Counted from the first letter of the stretch, positions 1 through 8,258 are shown. The stretch: DNA of 16,211 nt from JBOGOC01 sp050747525 (GCA_050747525.1 JBOGOC010000077.1:1-16211); one strand, 5' to 3'. The notes: a model not told the origin generated them from the letters alone. Translations and numbers: made by a program.

Positions 1-231
1 AGTCGGCGTGGCCAACGCCACGCCGGCGAGCGCGCCTCGGAGATCACTCCCCGCCGCCGCCCGCCGTGGGAGAGCCAGGTTCCTTGATCGCCAAGTCCGG
101 CCATGGTACCGTTCCCCGCCAGCCCGGATGAGCGGTTGTCGCGGGCTCTCTCACCTGAGACAGCATGGCGACGTTCACATTCACGCAATGCGTGTGTGCC
201 GCCGCGGACCGGGTTGCTGAGGAACGGAATC
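1..231. other. Left-edge region upstream of nuoA; no gene identified
   Basis: The frame starting at base 2 is open from the left edge to a TGA at 218-220, so it could be the 3' end of an upstream gene stopping 11 bases before the proposed nuoA start. Its first dozen codons have GC-rich third positions and read VGVANATPAS. After that, codon use becomes mixed and the product turns Arg-rich, which argues against coding. I cannot assign a family. No RNA gene or clear terminator is visible. The stretch otherwise serves as the leader of the nuo operon. Confidence 0.2.
84..112 (+). promoter_or_regulatory. Weak candidate promoter for the nuo-atp operon
   Basis: TTGATC at 84-89 (4 of 6 to TTGACA) is followed by a 17-base spacer and TACCGT at 107-112 (TAnnnT pattern, 3 of 6 to TATAAT). 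The spacing is ideal, but the hexamers are weak and such matches occur by chance. Transcription would begin near 119, about 110 bases before nuoA. If the open frame ending at 220 is a real gene, the operon promoter would instead lie outside the window. Confidence 0.22.
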
Positions 232-585
232 CTGAGCGCCTACATCCCCATCCTCCTGTTCATTCTGGTGGCGGCTGCATTCCCCCTGGCGACACTCGCC
301 CTCGCCCGCGTCCTGCGGCCCTCCAACTACGGCAAGGTGAAGGCGGCGGCCTACGAGTGCGGCGTCGAGGCCCAGGGTGAGGCGCGCGGGCGCTACTCGG
401 TGGCCTACTACATCATCGCCGTCCTGTTCGTCGTGTTCGACGTCGAGGTGATCTTCCTGTTCCCGTGGGCCGTTCGCTTCAAGGCGCTGGGGTTGTTCGG
501 CTTCCTCGAGATGTTCATCTTCATCGCGATCCTGGTTCTGGGCTACGTGTACGCCTGGAAAAAGGAAGCGCTCGAGTGGGTCTGA
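232..585 (+). CDS. nuoA: NADH-quinone oxidoreductase subunit A (NuoA)
   Basis: Small membrane subunit of complex I, sitting at the join of the membrane arm and the quinone module. Three hydrophobic segments are visible. The TMH1-TMH2 loop carries the family pattern AYECGVEAQG (Cys43), followed by FDVEVIFLFPWAV with acidic residues D70 and E72. The start is uncertain. The reading frame is open back to an ATG at 103, but NuoA proteins normally begin just before the (L)SAYIPIL segment. That fits a CTG at 232 with GAGGA at 219-223 and an 8-base spacer, giving 117 residues, the usual family length. Alternatives are TTG 214 and GTG 196, without good ribosome sites, and ATG 103, which would add 43 Arg/Pro-rich residues. 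It is the first gene of the cluster and is followed directly by nuoC rather than nuoB. Confidence 0.93.
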   Translation: MSAYIPILLFILVAAAFPLATLALARVLRPSNYGKVKAAAYECGVEAQGEARGRYSVAYYIIAVLFVVFDVEVIFLFPWAVRFKALGLFGFLEMFIFIAILVLGYVYAWKKEALEWV

Positions 586-601
586 CGAGGCGCATCGATC
601 G

Positions 602-1183
602 ATGGCGGACGGCCCCGAGCAGGAAAAACCGACCCCCCCGGCCCCTCCACCCGCCGCGCCGGCCAGGCCGCGCATGGACCCGGTGGAGGAGATGCTGCGG
701 CGGCCCGTGGAATCCGCGGCCCTCGCGGCGCTTCAAGAGGCCTTCCCTGACGCGGTCCTCGAGGTGGTGTGCTACGCGCGCGAGGTGACCGCGCGCGTTC
801 CACGGGAGCGCGTGGTGGATCTGCTGCGCTTCCTGCGTGACGACCCGCGCACCGCGTTCGACCTGCTCACCGATCTGACCGCCGTGGACTGGCCGAAGCG
901 CGAGCAGCGGTTCGACGTCGTCTACCACCTGTACTCGATCCGCCTCGGCCACCGACTGCGCCTCAAGCTGCGGGCCGGGGAGGGGGAGGCCGTTCCTTCG
1001 GCCACCCCGTTGTACCGCGCCGCCGAATGGCACGAGCGCGAGGTCTTCGACATGTTCGGGATCCCGTTCGAGGGGCATCCCGATCTGCGCCGCATCCTGA
1101 TGCCGGACGAGTGGCGCGGGCATCCCCTGCGCAAGGAGTACCCCCTCGAGGGGTTCGCCGATCAGCACATGCGGCTGAGGTAA
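602..1183 (+). CDS. nuoC: NADH-quinone oxidoreductase subunit C (NuoC, 30-kDa family)
   Basis: Peripheral-arm subunit of complex I that packs against NuoD; it carries no cofactor. The family signature is at residues about 142-172: EWHEREVFDMFGIPFEGHP followed by LRRILMPDEW and GHPLRKEYPL. The product is 193 residues and is separate from NuoD, unlike the NuoCD fusion of E. coli. The first 30 residues are Pro/Ala-rich and probably disordered. Met25 is a possible alternative start, but ATG 602 has GAGG at 587-590 and lies only 16 bases after the nuoA stop. nuoB would be expected immediately upstream and is absent. Confidence 0.97.
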   Translation: MADGPEQEKPTPPAPPPAAPARPRMDPVEEMLRRPVESAALAALQEAFPDAVLEVVCYAREVTARVPRERVVDLLRFLRDDPRTAFDLLTDLTAVDWPKREQRFDVVYHLYSIRLGHRLRLKLRAGEGEAVPSATPLYRAAEWHEREVFDMFGIPFEGHPDLRRILMPDEWRGHPLRKEYPLEGFADQHMRLR

Positions 1184-1186
1184 GAC

Positions 1187-2287
1187 ATGTTCCGCACGCA
1201 GATGATGGAAGTGAACATGGGCCCGCAGCACCCTTCCACCCACGGGGTCCTGCGCCTCTCGCTCACGCTCGACGGAGAGCGCATCGTGGACGTGAAGCCC
1301 ATCATCGGCTACCTCCATCGCGGTGTGGAGAAGCTGTGCGAGCACAAGATCTACGTGATGGTCCCGCCGCTGTGCGATCGGCTCGACTACGTCGGCTCGG
1401 CGTCCCAGAACCTGGGGTACATCCAGGCGGTGGAGAAGCTGGCCGGCATCGAGGTCCCCGAGCGCGCCCGCTACATCCGCACCATCATCGCCGAGCTGAA
1501 CCGTCTGGCCAGCCACCTGGTGTGGCTGGGCACGCACGGGCTGGACATCGGCGCGATGACCGTCTTCTTCTACTGCCTGCGGGATCGGGAGTACATCCTG
1601 GACCTGTTCGAGGCCTTCTGCGGAGCGCGTCTGACCACGAACATGTTCCGGGTGGGCGGGCTCCTGGAGGACCTGCCTCCCGGCTGGGTCGATGGATGCC
1701 GCCGGTTCACGGAGATGCTCCCGCCGCGCATCCTGGAGTACGAAGGGCTGCTCACCAACAACCGCATCTGGCTGGAGCGCACCAAGGGGGTGGGCGTGAT
1801 CTCGGGTGAGGACGCCGTGAACTGGGGTCTGACCGGCCCCATGCTGCGCGCCTCGGGGGTGGCCTACGACCTGCGCAAGGCCGAGCCCTACGCCGCCTAC
1901 GACCAGGTCCAGTTCGACATCCCCACCCAGCCCGATGGAGACACCTACGCCCGGTACCTGGTGCGCCTCGAAGAGATGCGCCAGAGCATCCGGATCATCA
2001 GGCAGGCTCTGGACAAGCTTCCGGCCGGAGAGATCCGGGCGCCGCGGATGAAGACCCGCATGAAGCCGCCCGCGGGCGAGGTCTATCACGAGGTGGAGGG
2101 GCCGCGCGGCGTGCAGGGATTCTACGTGGTGAGCGACGGGGGAGAGAAGCCCTACCGCTGCCATTTCCGCTCGCCCTCGTTCGTGAACCTGGCGGCCATC
2201 AACGTGATGTCGCAGGGGGGGCTGGTGGCGGACATCATCGCCGTGATCGGCACCATCGACATCGTGCTGGGGGACTGCGACCGGTGA
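1187..2287 (+). CDS. nuoD: NADH-quinone oxidoreductase subunit D (NuoD, 49-kDa family)
   Basis: Peripheral-arm subunit that forms the quinone site together with NuoB. The N-terminal signature NMGPQHPSTHGVLR is present. His19 and Tyr68 (in CDRLDYV) correspond to the quinone-head ligands His38 and Tyr87 of the Thermus Nqo4 subunit, with a constant offset of 19. HRGVEK begins at His44. The paired CxxC motifs of the related NiFe hydrogenases are absent, so this is a true complex I subunit. At 366 residues it is slightly short at the N terminus but complete, ending in IDIVLGDCDR. The start has GAGG at 1177-1180, inside the end of nuoC, and lies 3 bases after the nuoC stop. The gene end overlaps the nuoH start. 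Confidence 0.98.
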   Translation: MFRTQMMEVNMGPQHPSTHGVLRLSLTLDGERIVDVKPIIGYLHRGVEKLCEHKIYVMVPPLCDRLDYVGSASQNLGYIQAVEKLAGIEVPERARYIRTIIAELNRLASHLVWLGTHGLDIGAMTVFFYCLRDREYILDLFEAFCGARLTTNMFRVGGLLEDLPPGWVDGCRRFTEMLPPRILEYEGLLTNNRIWLERTKGVGVISGEDAVNWGLTGPMLRASGVAYDLRKAEPYAAYDQVQFDIPTQPDGDTYARYLVRLEEMRQSIRIIRQALDKLPAGEIRAPRMKTRMKPPAGEVYHEVEGPRGVQGFYVVSDGGEKPYRCHFRSPSFVNLAAINVMSQGGLVADIIAVIGTIDIVLGDCDR

Positions 2288-3348
2288 GCGACACGGTGAT
2301 CGAAAACGTGCTCATCCCCTTCGCCAAGATCGTCCTGGTGCTGGGTGTGATCTCGGGGGCGGTGGCCTATCTCACGCTGATGGAGCGCAAGGTCCTGGGG
2401 TTCATGCAGCTGCGCCTCGCTCCGCGGCGCGTGGGCCCGCATGGCCTGCTGCAGCCGATCGCCGACGGCATCAAGCTGCTCATCAAGGAAGACGTCGTGC
2501 CCGACGGCGCCGACCGGGCACTCTTCATGCTCGCCCCAATCCTTTCCGTCATCCCCGCGTTCGCCGCCCTGGCGGTGCTGCCGTTCGCGGCCATGCCCTT
2601 CGAGGTCCTCGGGTACAAGGTCACTCCCTACATCACCGACGTGAACATCGGCATCCTGTACGTCCTGTCCATCACGTCGCTGGGTGTGTTCGGCATCATC
2701 CTGGGAGGATGGTCCTCCAACAGCAAGTACTCGCTGCTGGGGTCCCTGCGCAGCGCGGCGCAGATGATTTCCTACGAGGTCCCGCTGGGACTATCGATCA
2801 TCGGGGTGCTCATGCTGGCCGGCACGGCCAGCATGGTGGGGATCGTGGAGGCCCAGCGGCAGGCCGGCTGGTGGTTCATGGCGCCTCAGTTCGTGGGGCT
2901 GTTCATCTACTTCGTCTCCGCGGTGGCCGAGACCAACCGCATTCCCTTCGACCTGCCGGAGGCTGAGGCGGAGCTGGTGGCCGGGTACCAGACCGAGTAC
3001 GCGGGGATGAAGTTCGCCTTCTTCATGATGGCCGAGTACGTGAACATGATCGTCGTGGCCTCCATCGCCACCACCTTGTGGCTGGGCGGCTGGATGCGGC
3101 CCTTCCCCAACGTGGAGGCGCTGGGGTTCCTGGACTTCCTGAACTGGGCCCATCCCGCGCTTTCGGGAGTATTCTGGTTCTGTCTCAAGGCTGTCTTCAT
3201 CCTGTACGTGTACATCTGGCTGCGAGGGACGTTCCCGCGCTACCGGTATGATCAGCTCATGCGGCTGGGATGGAAGTGGCTGCTCCCCCTGTCGCTGGTG
3301 AACATCCTGGCCACCGGCCTGATTCTGGTGCTGAGGAACCCGTCATGA
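2284..3348 (+). CDS. nuoH: NADH-quinone oxidoreductase subunit H (NuoH)
   Basis: Membrane subunit that anchors the peripheral arm and forms part of the quinone tunnel and the proton path. It has about eight hydrophobic segments over 354 residues, a full family length. Diagnostic stretches are MERK (33-36) followed by VLGFMQLRLAPRRVGPHG, QPIADGIKLLIKED, and the acidic loop PFDLPEAEAELVAGY at 221-235. It starts with GTG in a GTGA overlap with the nuoD stop, which implies translational coupling. In the classical 14-gene order nuoE, nuoF and nuoG would lie between nuoD and nuoH; none is here. Confidence 0.98.
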   Translation: MSDTVIENVLIPFAKIVLVLGVISGAVAYLTLMERKVLGFMQLRLAPRRVGPHGLLQPIADGIKLLIKEDVVPDGADRALFMLAPILSVIPAFAALAVLPFAAMPFEVLGYKVTPYITDVNIGILYVLSITSLGVFGIILGGWSSNSKYSLLGSLRSAAQMISYEVPLGLSIIGVLMLAGTASMVGIVEAQRQAGWWFMAPQFVGLFIYFVSAVAETNRIPFDLPEAEAELVAGYQTEYAGMKFAFFMMAEYVNMIVVASIATTLWLGGWMRPFPNVEALGFLDFLNWAHPALSGVFWFCLKAVFILYVYIWLRGTFPRYRYDQLMRLGWKWLLPLSLVNILATGLILVLRNPS

Positions 3349-3815
3349 CCCGAGCCGTCGCTCTCGTGAAGAGGCTGCTGCTGTTCGAGATGCTGCAGGG
3401 GATGCTCATCACCCTGAAGAACCAGTTCCGCCCCCACGTGACCCTGGAGTATCCAAGAGAAACCCCCGATCTGGCCCCGCGGTTCCGCGGCGTTCCGCGG
3501 CTGCGACGCGATCCCGAGTCGGGAGAGGAGCTGTGCGTGGGGTGCCTGCTGTGCGAGCAGATCTGCCCGGACGACTGCATCAAGATGGTCATCGACAAGC
3601 GCCCCTCGGGCAAGGGGAAGTACCCGAAGTCGTTCATCATCGACTACGAGCGGTGCTGCTTCTGCGGGCTGTGCGTGGATCCCTGCCCCACCAAGCCGAT
3701 CACGGCCATCTACATGAGCCACGACTACGAGCTGTCGGACTTCACCCGGGTGGAATTCATCACGGGGAAAGAGCGGCTCTACGAGGGGCATCCCTTGAAG
3801 AAGTACGAGAAGTAG
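3345..3815 (+). CDS. nuoI: NADH-quinone oxidoreductase subunit I (NuoI, two [4Fe-4S] clusters)
   Basis: Electron-transfer subunit holding clusters N6a and N6b, which pass electrons toward N2 in NuoB. Two ferredoxin motifs are visible: C64-x2-C67-x2-C70-x3-C74-P and C104-x2-C107-x2-C110-x3-C114-P, with an extra Cys105. An amphipathic N-terminal segment fits membrane association. The product is 156 residues. The start chosen is the ATG at 3345, which forms an ATGA overlap with the nuoH stop. The reading frame is open further upstream (ATG at 3270), but that part is out-of-frame nuoH sequence. The presence of NuoI means a NuoB partner must exist elsewhere. Confidence 0.97.
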   Translation: MTRAVALVKRLLLFEMLQGMLITLKNQFRPHVTLEYPRETPDLAPRFRGVPRLRRDPESGEELCVGCLLCEQICPDDCIKMVIDKRPSGKGKYPKSFIIDYERCCFCGLCVDPCPTKPITAIYMSHDYELSDFTRVEFITGKERLYEGHPLKKYEK

Positions 3816-3824
3816 GAGGCGATC

Positions 3825-4334
3825 ATGGCGCCCGCAGCGGTCATGTTCTACGTGCTGGCGTCGGTGTGCGCCGTGTCGGCCATCATGGTGGTGACGCGCC
3901 GCAACCCCGTGCACGCGGCGCTGTTTCTGGTGCTGGCGTTCTTCTGCGTGGCCGGCATCTACGTGATCATGATGGCCGAGTTCCTGGCGGCCGTGCAGGT
4001 GCTGGTGTACGCGGGCGGAATCACGGTGCTGTTCCTGTTCGTCATCATGCTGGTCCCGCTTGAGGGAAGCCGCCTCTCGCCCCCGCCCGTCCGCCACCTC
4101 GGCTGGTCGCTGGCCTCCGCCGCCCTGCTGTCCATCTCGCTGATCTCGTACTTCTGGAATGCTCCCTCCCCGCCGTTCCTGGGCTCCACCAAGGATCTCA
4201 CCGCGGGGGGAGGCAACATCGAGGCGATGGGGATGGAGCTGTACCAGCGCTATCTGGTGCCGTTCGAGATCGCCTCGGTGCTGTTGCTGGTGGCCATGAT
4301 CGGCGCCGTCGTTCTGGCGCGCGAGAAGGTGTAG
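3825..4334 (+). CDS. nuoJ: NADH-quinone oxidoreductase subunit J (NuoJ)
   Basis: Membrane-arm subunit of complex I with five predicted helices over 169 residues. The helix-3 signature is present: EFLAAVQVLVYAGGITVLFLF, the conserved AxQVLVYAGG stretch that carries the pi-bulge in known structures. A strong ribosome site (AGGAGG at about 3814-3819) overlaps the nuoI stop and lies 5 bases before the ATG. The C-terminal helix RYLVPFEIASVLLLVAMIGA is typical for the family. It lies between nuoI and nuoK, as in other complex I operons. Confidence 0.97.
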   Translation: MAPAAVMFYVLASVCAVSAIMVVTRRNPVHAALFLVLAFFCVAGIYVIMMAEFLAAVQVLVYAGGITVLFLFVIMLVPLEGSRLSPPPVRHLGWSLASAALLSISLISYFWNAPSPPFLGSTKDLTAGGGNIEAMGMELYQRYLVPFEIASVLLLVAMIGAVVLAREKV

Positions 4335-4337
4335 CCG

Positions 4338-4640
4338 ATGGTTCCCACGTCGCACGTGCTGGTGTTCAGCCTGGCTCTGTTCGTCATCGGGCTGCTGGGG
4401 GTGCTGCTGCGCCGCAACCTGATCATCGTGCTGATGAGCATCGAGCTGATGATGAACTCCGCCAACATCAACTTCGTGGTGTTCTCCCGCCAGCTCGGCA
4501 ACCTGACCGGGCAGGTGTTCGGTGTCTTCACCATCGTCGTGGCGGCGGGCGAGGTGGCGGTGGGCCTGGCCATCCTGATCGCCCTGTTCCGCAACAAGGA
4601 CACCGTGAACATCGACGAAATGAACATCATGAAAGGGTGA
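4338..4640 (+). CDS. nuoK: NADH-quinone oxidoreductase subunit K (NuoK)
   Basis: Three-helix membrane subunit, homologous to MrpC and part of the central proton path. At 100 residues it has exactly the normal length. The two essential membrane glutamates are at the same numbers as in E. coli: Glu36 in MSIELMMN and Glu72 in VVAAGEVAVGL. The start ATG lies 3 bases after the nuoJ stop, with AAGG at 4326-4329 as a modest ribosome site. Confidence 0.98.
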   Translation: MVPTSHVLVFSLALFVIGLLGVLLRRNLIIVLMSIELMMNSANINFVVFSRQLGNLTGQVFGVFTIVVAAGEVAVGLAILIALFRNKDTVNIDEMNIMKG

Positions 4641-4644
4641 CGGG

Positions 4645-6666
4645 GTGGGCGATCTGCTCTGGCTGATCCCGGCGCTCCCCGCGCTGGGCTTCGTCATCAA
4701 CGGGCTGCTCGGCCGCCGCCTGGGCACCAAAGCGGTGTCGGCCGTGGCCTGCGGCGTCGTGCTGGCGTCCTTCCTGCTCTCGGTGGCCGCCGTCGCGCAG
4801 CTGGCGGGTCTGCCGCCGGATCAGCGCGTGCTGGAGAACCGCCCGGCGTCCTGGGTTCCCGCGGTGGACGACGGGGGCGGGCCCCCGGCGCTCGCACTGG
4901 ACTGGCTCTTCGTGCTGGACCCGCTGTCGGCCGTGATGATCCTGGTGGTCACCGGCGTGGGCTTCCTGATCCACGTCTACTCCATCGGGTACATGGGAGG
5001 CGACCCCGGATACTGGCGCTACTTCACCTACCTCAACCTGTTCATGGCCATGATGCTCACCCTGGTGCTGGGCGGGTCGTTCGCCGTGATGTTCGTGGGA
5101 TGGGAAGGGGTGGGCCTCTGCTCCTACCTGCTCATCGGCTACTTCTACTGGAAGCCCGACTGCGCCGACGCGGGCAGGAAGGCGTTCATCACCAACCGCA
5201 TCGGCGATCTGGGCTTCGTCGTGGGCGCGCTCATGCTGTTCGGCCTGTTCGGCACGCTGGAGTTCCGGCCGATCCTGTCGGCCGTCGCCTCCGGCCAGGG
5301 GCCCTCCTGGGTGCTGGTGATCATTGCGCTGTGCCTGTTCGCGGGCGCCTGCGGGAAATCGGCCCAGATCCCGCTGTACGTCTGGCTGCCTGACGCGATG
5401 GCAGGCCCCACACCCGTGTCGGCCCTCATCCACGCGGCCACCATGGTGACGGCCGGCGTCTACATGGTCTGCCGGCTCTCTCCGCTCTATCTGGCCGCGC
5501 CCCCGGCCCTGACCGTGGTGGCCATCGTGGGGGCGGCCACCGCCCTGTTCGCGGCCACCATCGGCCTGGCGCAGAACGACATCAAGAAGGTGCTGGCCTA
5601 CAGCACGGTGTCGCAGCTCGGCTTCATGTTCCTGGCCGCGGGGGTGGGGGCTTTCGGGGCCGCCATCTTCCATCTGGTGACCCACGCCTTCTTCAAGGCC
5701 CTGCTGTTCCTGGGAGCCGGAGCCGTCATCCACGCGCTCCATCACGAGCAGGACATGAGCAGGATGGGCGGGCTGAAGTCGAAGCTCCCGGTCACCTACC
5801 TGGTGTTCTTCGCGGGATGGCTCTCCATCGCCGGCGTGCCGCTGACGGCGGGCTTCTTCAGCAAGGACGAGATCCTGTGGCGGGCGTTTCTCTGGAGCCC
5901 CGTTCTGTGGGCCGTGGCCGCCTTCACCGCCGTGCTGACCGCTTTCTACATGTCACGCCTGATGGGGTTGACCTTCTGGGGCGCGCCGCGCCTCGAACCC
6001 CACAGAGCGCATCAGGTTCAAGAGGTGCCGGGCGTCATGAAGTGGCCTCTCGTGGTGCTGGCGGTGCTGTCTCTGGGCGGAGGCCTGCTGAGCGTCCCCG
6101 CGGCCCTGGGTGGAGCGGCCCTGCCGTTCACGCTCGATCGATGGCTCGAGCCGGTCTTCAAGCCGGCCACCCATGCCGCGCACGCGGATGCCGCGCACTC
6201 CTCGATGGCAGAATACGGTCTCATGCTGCTGGCGGCGACGCTGGCGGCCGGCACCATGTGGTTCGGGTGGCACCTCTACGAGAAGCGCCCCGACCTGGTC
6301 CAGGCGTGGCGCCTGAGGCTCGCCTCGGCGCATCGCGTGCTGGCGAACAAGTACTGGGTGGACGAGGTCTACGACGCGGTGATCCTGCGCCCCTTCTACA
6401 GTCTCTGCCGGTTCGCCTATGAGGTGGACGTGCGCGTGGTGGACGGCGCCGTGCATCTGGTGCGCAACGTCACCGTGGGCACGTCCTATCTATCGGTCTT
6501 CTGGGACACGTGGGTCGTCGACGGCCTCGTGAACCTGACGGGTCGCGCCATCCGCGCCGGGTCGGGCTCTCTGCGCCACGTGCAGACGGGCCTCACCCAG
6601 TCCTATGCCACCGCGATGGTGCTGGGCCTGTTCGTGCTCATCTGCTTCTACATGTACATGTCCTGA
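4645..6666 (+). CDS. nuoL: NADH-quinone oxidoreductase subunit L (NuoL, distal antiporter-like proton pump)
   Basis: Largest membrane subunit, homologous to MrpA, with the lateral amphipathic helix. The antiporter-family features are intact: Glu154 in GWEGVGLCSYL, Lys238 in GKSAQIPLYVWLPDAM followed by GPTPVSALIHAATM, and the His/Lys motif THAFFKALLFLGAG. The C-terminal part contains KYWVDEVYDAVILRP, the usual NuoL lateral-helix entry. At 673 residues it is at the long end of the family because of the Ala/His-rich linker around residues 505-525. It starts with GTG 4 bases after the nuoK stop; AAGGG at the end of nuoK is the only ribosome-site candidate. Confidence 0.97.
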   Translation: MGDLLWLIPALPALGFVINGLLGRRLGTKAVSAVACGVVLASFLLSVAAVAQLAGLPPDQRVLENRPASWVPAVDDGGGPPALALDWLFVLDPLSAVMILVVTGVGFLIHVYSIGYMGGDPGYWRYFTYLNLFMAMMLTLVLGGSFAVMFVGWEGVGLCSYLLIGYFYWKPDCADAGRKAFITNRIGDLGFVVGALMLFGLFGTLEFRPILSAVASGQGPSWVLVIIALCLFAGACGKSAQIPLYVWLPDAMAGPTPVSALIHAATMVTAGVYMVCRLSPLYLAAPPALTVVAIVGAATALFAATIGLAQNDIKKVLAYSTVSQLGFMFLAAGVGAFGAAIFHLVTHAFFKALLFLGAGAVIHALHHEQDMSRMGGLKSKLPVTYLVFFAGWLSIAGVPLTAGFFSKDEILWRAFLWSPVLWAVAAFTAVLTAFYMSRLMGLTFWGAPRLEPHRAHQVQEVPGVMKWPLVVLAVLSLGGGLLSVPAALGGAALPFTLDRWLEPVFKPATHAAHADAAHSSMAEYGLMLLAATLAAGTMWFGWHLYEKRPDLVQAWRLRLASAHRVLANKYWVDEVYDAVILRPFYSLCRFAYEVDVRVVDGAVHLVRNVTVGTSYLSVFWDTWVVDGLVNLTGRAIRAGSGSLRHVQTGLTQSYATAMVLGLFVLICFYMYMS

Positions 6667-6677
6667 GGAGCGTCTCC

Positions 6678-8255
6678 ATGTTCCGAGGTCTGCTGTCGCT
6701 CATCGCGTACCTGCCGCTGGCCGGAGCCATCGTGCTCCTCTTCTTCCCGAAGGACGCGAAGAAGGGGATCGCCTGGTTCGCCACCGCCGTGGCGGGCCTG
6801 GACTTCCTCATCTCGCTGCCGCTCTACTTCCAGTGGGACACGAGCCAGGCGGGGTTCGACGAGCGCATCGTGGAGCGCTTCGACTGGATCCCGTCGATCG
6901 GCGTCCAGTACATCTTCGGGGTGGACGGCATCTCCGCCCTGTTCGTGCTGCTCACCACCCTGCTGGGGGTGATCGCCTTCCTCTCGTCGTGGACCGCCAT
7001 CACGGATCGGGTCAAGGAATACTACGTCTTTCTGCTTCTGCTGCAGACCGGCATGCTGGGCACCTTCATGGCGCTCGACTTCTTCCTCTTCTACGTCTTC
7101 TGGGAGGTCATGCTGGTGCCGATGTACTTCCTGATCGGCATCTGGGGGGGCAGCAACAAGCTGTATGCGGCCATCAAGTTCTTCCTGTACACCCTGTTCG
7201 GCTCCGTGCTCATGCTGCTGGGCATTCTGGCCGTGTACTTCTACTACGGCTCGCGCACCGGCGTGTACACCTTCGACATCACCCTGCTGCACTCGCTGGG
7301 GGCTGACCCGCAGTTCTTCGACCTGAGCCGGTGGGTCTTCTGGTCCTTCTTCGTCGGCTTCGCCATCAAGGTGCCCATGTTCCCGTTCCACACCTGGCTG
7401 CCCGACGCGCACACCGAGGCCCCCACGGCCGGCTCTGTGATCCTGGCGGGCGTGCTGCTGAAGATGGGGACCTACGGCTTCGTGCGGTTCAGCCTGCCCA
7501 TGCTCCCGGACGCCACGCGCCTCTACGCTCCCTGGGTGCTGGGGCTGGCCGTGGTGGGGATCATCTACGGCGCCCTGGTCTCCATGGTGCAGCGCGACTG
7601 GAAGAAGCTGGTGGCCTATTCGTCGGTCAGCCACCTGGGGTTCTGCATGCTGGGGGTGTTCGCGCTCAACGCCAACGGGATCAACGGCGGCATCCTCCAG
7701 ATGATCAACCACGGGCTGTCCACCGGGGCGCTGTTCCTCATCGTGGGGATCGTGTACGAGCGGCGCCACACCCGCCTGATCTCCGAGTACGGCGGGCTGT
7801 CGAAGCAGATGCCGGTGTTCGCCACGCTCTTCATGATCATCACCATGTCGTCCATCGGTCTGCCGGCCCTCAACGGCTTCATCGGGGAGTTCACCATCCT
7901 GGCCGGGGCCTTCCAGATCCCGTCTTCCGTCTCACTGTCGGTGTTGGGCCTCACTCTGGGCGGCAAGTTCTGGGCGGTGTGCGGCGTGGCCGGGATCGTG
8001 CTGGGGGCCGCGTACATGCTGTGGCTCTACCAGCGCACCATGTTCGGCCCGCTGGACAACCCCGAGAACCAGAAGCTCGCGGACTGCAGCCCCCGCGAGG
8101 TCCTCTACCTCGCCCCGCTGGTGGCCCTGTGCTTCTGGATCGGGCTGTATCCCGGGCCCGTGTTCCGGATTCTCGAGAAGCCGGTGGCGCGCATCGTGCA
8201 GCAGCTCGAAGCCCCTCCGGCCACGGGCATCGCCGAGCGGACGGAGGCGCATTAG
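6678..8255 (+). CDS. nuoM: NADH-quinone oxidoreductase subunit M (NuoM, antiporter-like proton pump)
   Basis: Middle antiporter-like subunit of the membrane arm. Conserved residues are Glu143 in YVFWEVMLVPMYFLIG and Lys231 in FAIKVPMFPFHTWLPDAHTE, followed by APTAGSVILAGVLLKMGTYG and KLVAYSSVSHLGF. The product is 525 residues, a normal length. The reading frame extends upstream inside nuoL, but the ATG at 6678 with GAGGAG at 6665-6670 and a 7-base spacer is clearly the start. The hydrophobic N terminus also matches the family. Confidence 0.98.
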   Translation: MFRGLLSLIAYLPLAGAIVLLFFPKDAKKGIAWFATAVAGLDFLISLPLYFQWDTSQAGFDERIVERFDWIPSIGVQYIFGVDGISALFVLLTTLLGVIAFLSSWTAITDRVKEYYVFLLLLQTGMLGTFMALDFFLFYVFWEVMLVPMYFLIGIWGGSNKLYAAIKFFLYTLFGSVLMLLGILAVYFYYGSRTGVYTFDITLLHSLGADPQFFDLSRWVFWSFFVGFAIKVPMFPFHTWLPDAHTEAPTAGSVILAGVLLKMGTYGFVRFSLPMLPDATRLYAPWVLGLAVVGIIYGALVSMVQRDWKKLVAYSSVSHLGFCMLGVFALNANGINGGILQMINHGLSTGALFLIVGIVYERRHTRLISEYGGLSKQMPVFATLFMIITMSSIGLPALNGFIGEFTILAGAFQIPSSVSLSVLGLTLGGKFWAVCGVAGIVLGAAYMLWLYQRTMFGPLDNPENQKLADCSPREVLYLAPLVALCFWIGLYPGPVFRILEKPVARIVQQLEAPPATGIAERTEAH

Positions 8256-8258
8256 GTC

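Noticed and set aside
2..220. 3' end of an upstream gene, possibly HAD-like because of VGVANATP
   Set aside because: Only about ten residues look protein-like; the rest is Arg-rich with mixed codon use. Eight residues are not enough to name a family.
521..2164. Long minus-strand open frame (547 codons) opposite nuoC/nuoD, and similar ones at 3252-4730, 4627-5745, 6648-7769, 7932-9206 and 11966-13021
   Set aside because: These are antisense shadows of strongly conserved + strand genes in GC-rich DNA. Their products are His/Gln/Arg-rich, low-complexity and without any family motif.
1187..2287. NiFe-hydrogenase or formate-hydrogenlyase large subunit instead of NuoD
   Set aside because: The paired CxxC nickel ligands at both ends are absent, and the quinone-site His and Tyr of complex I are present.
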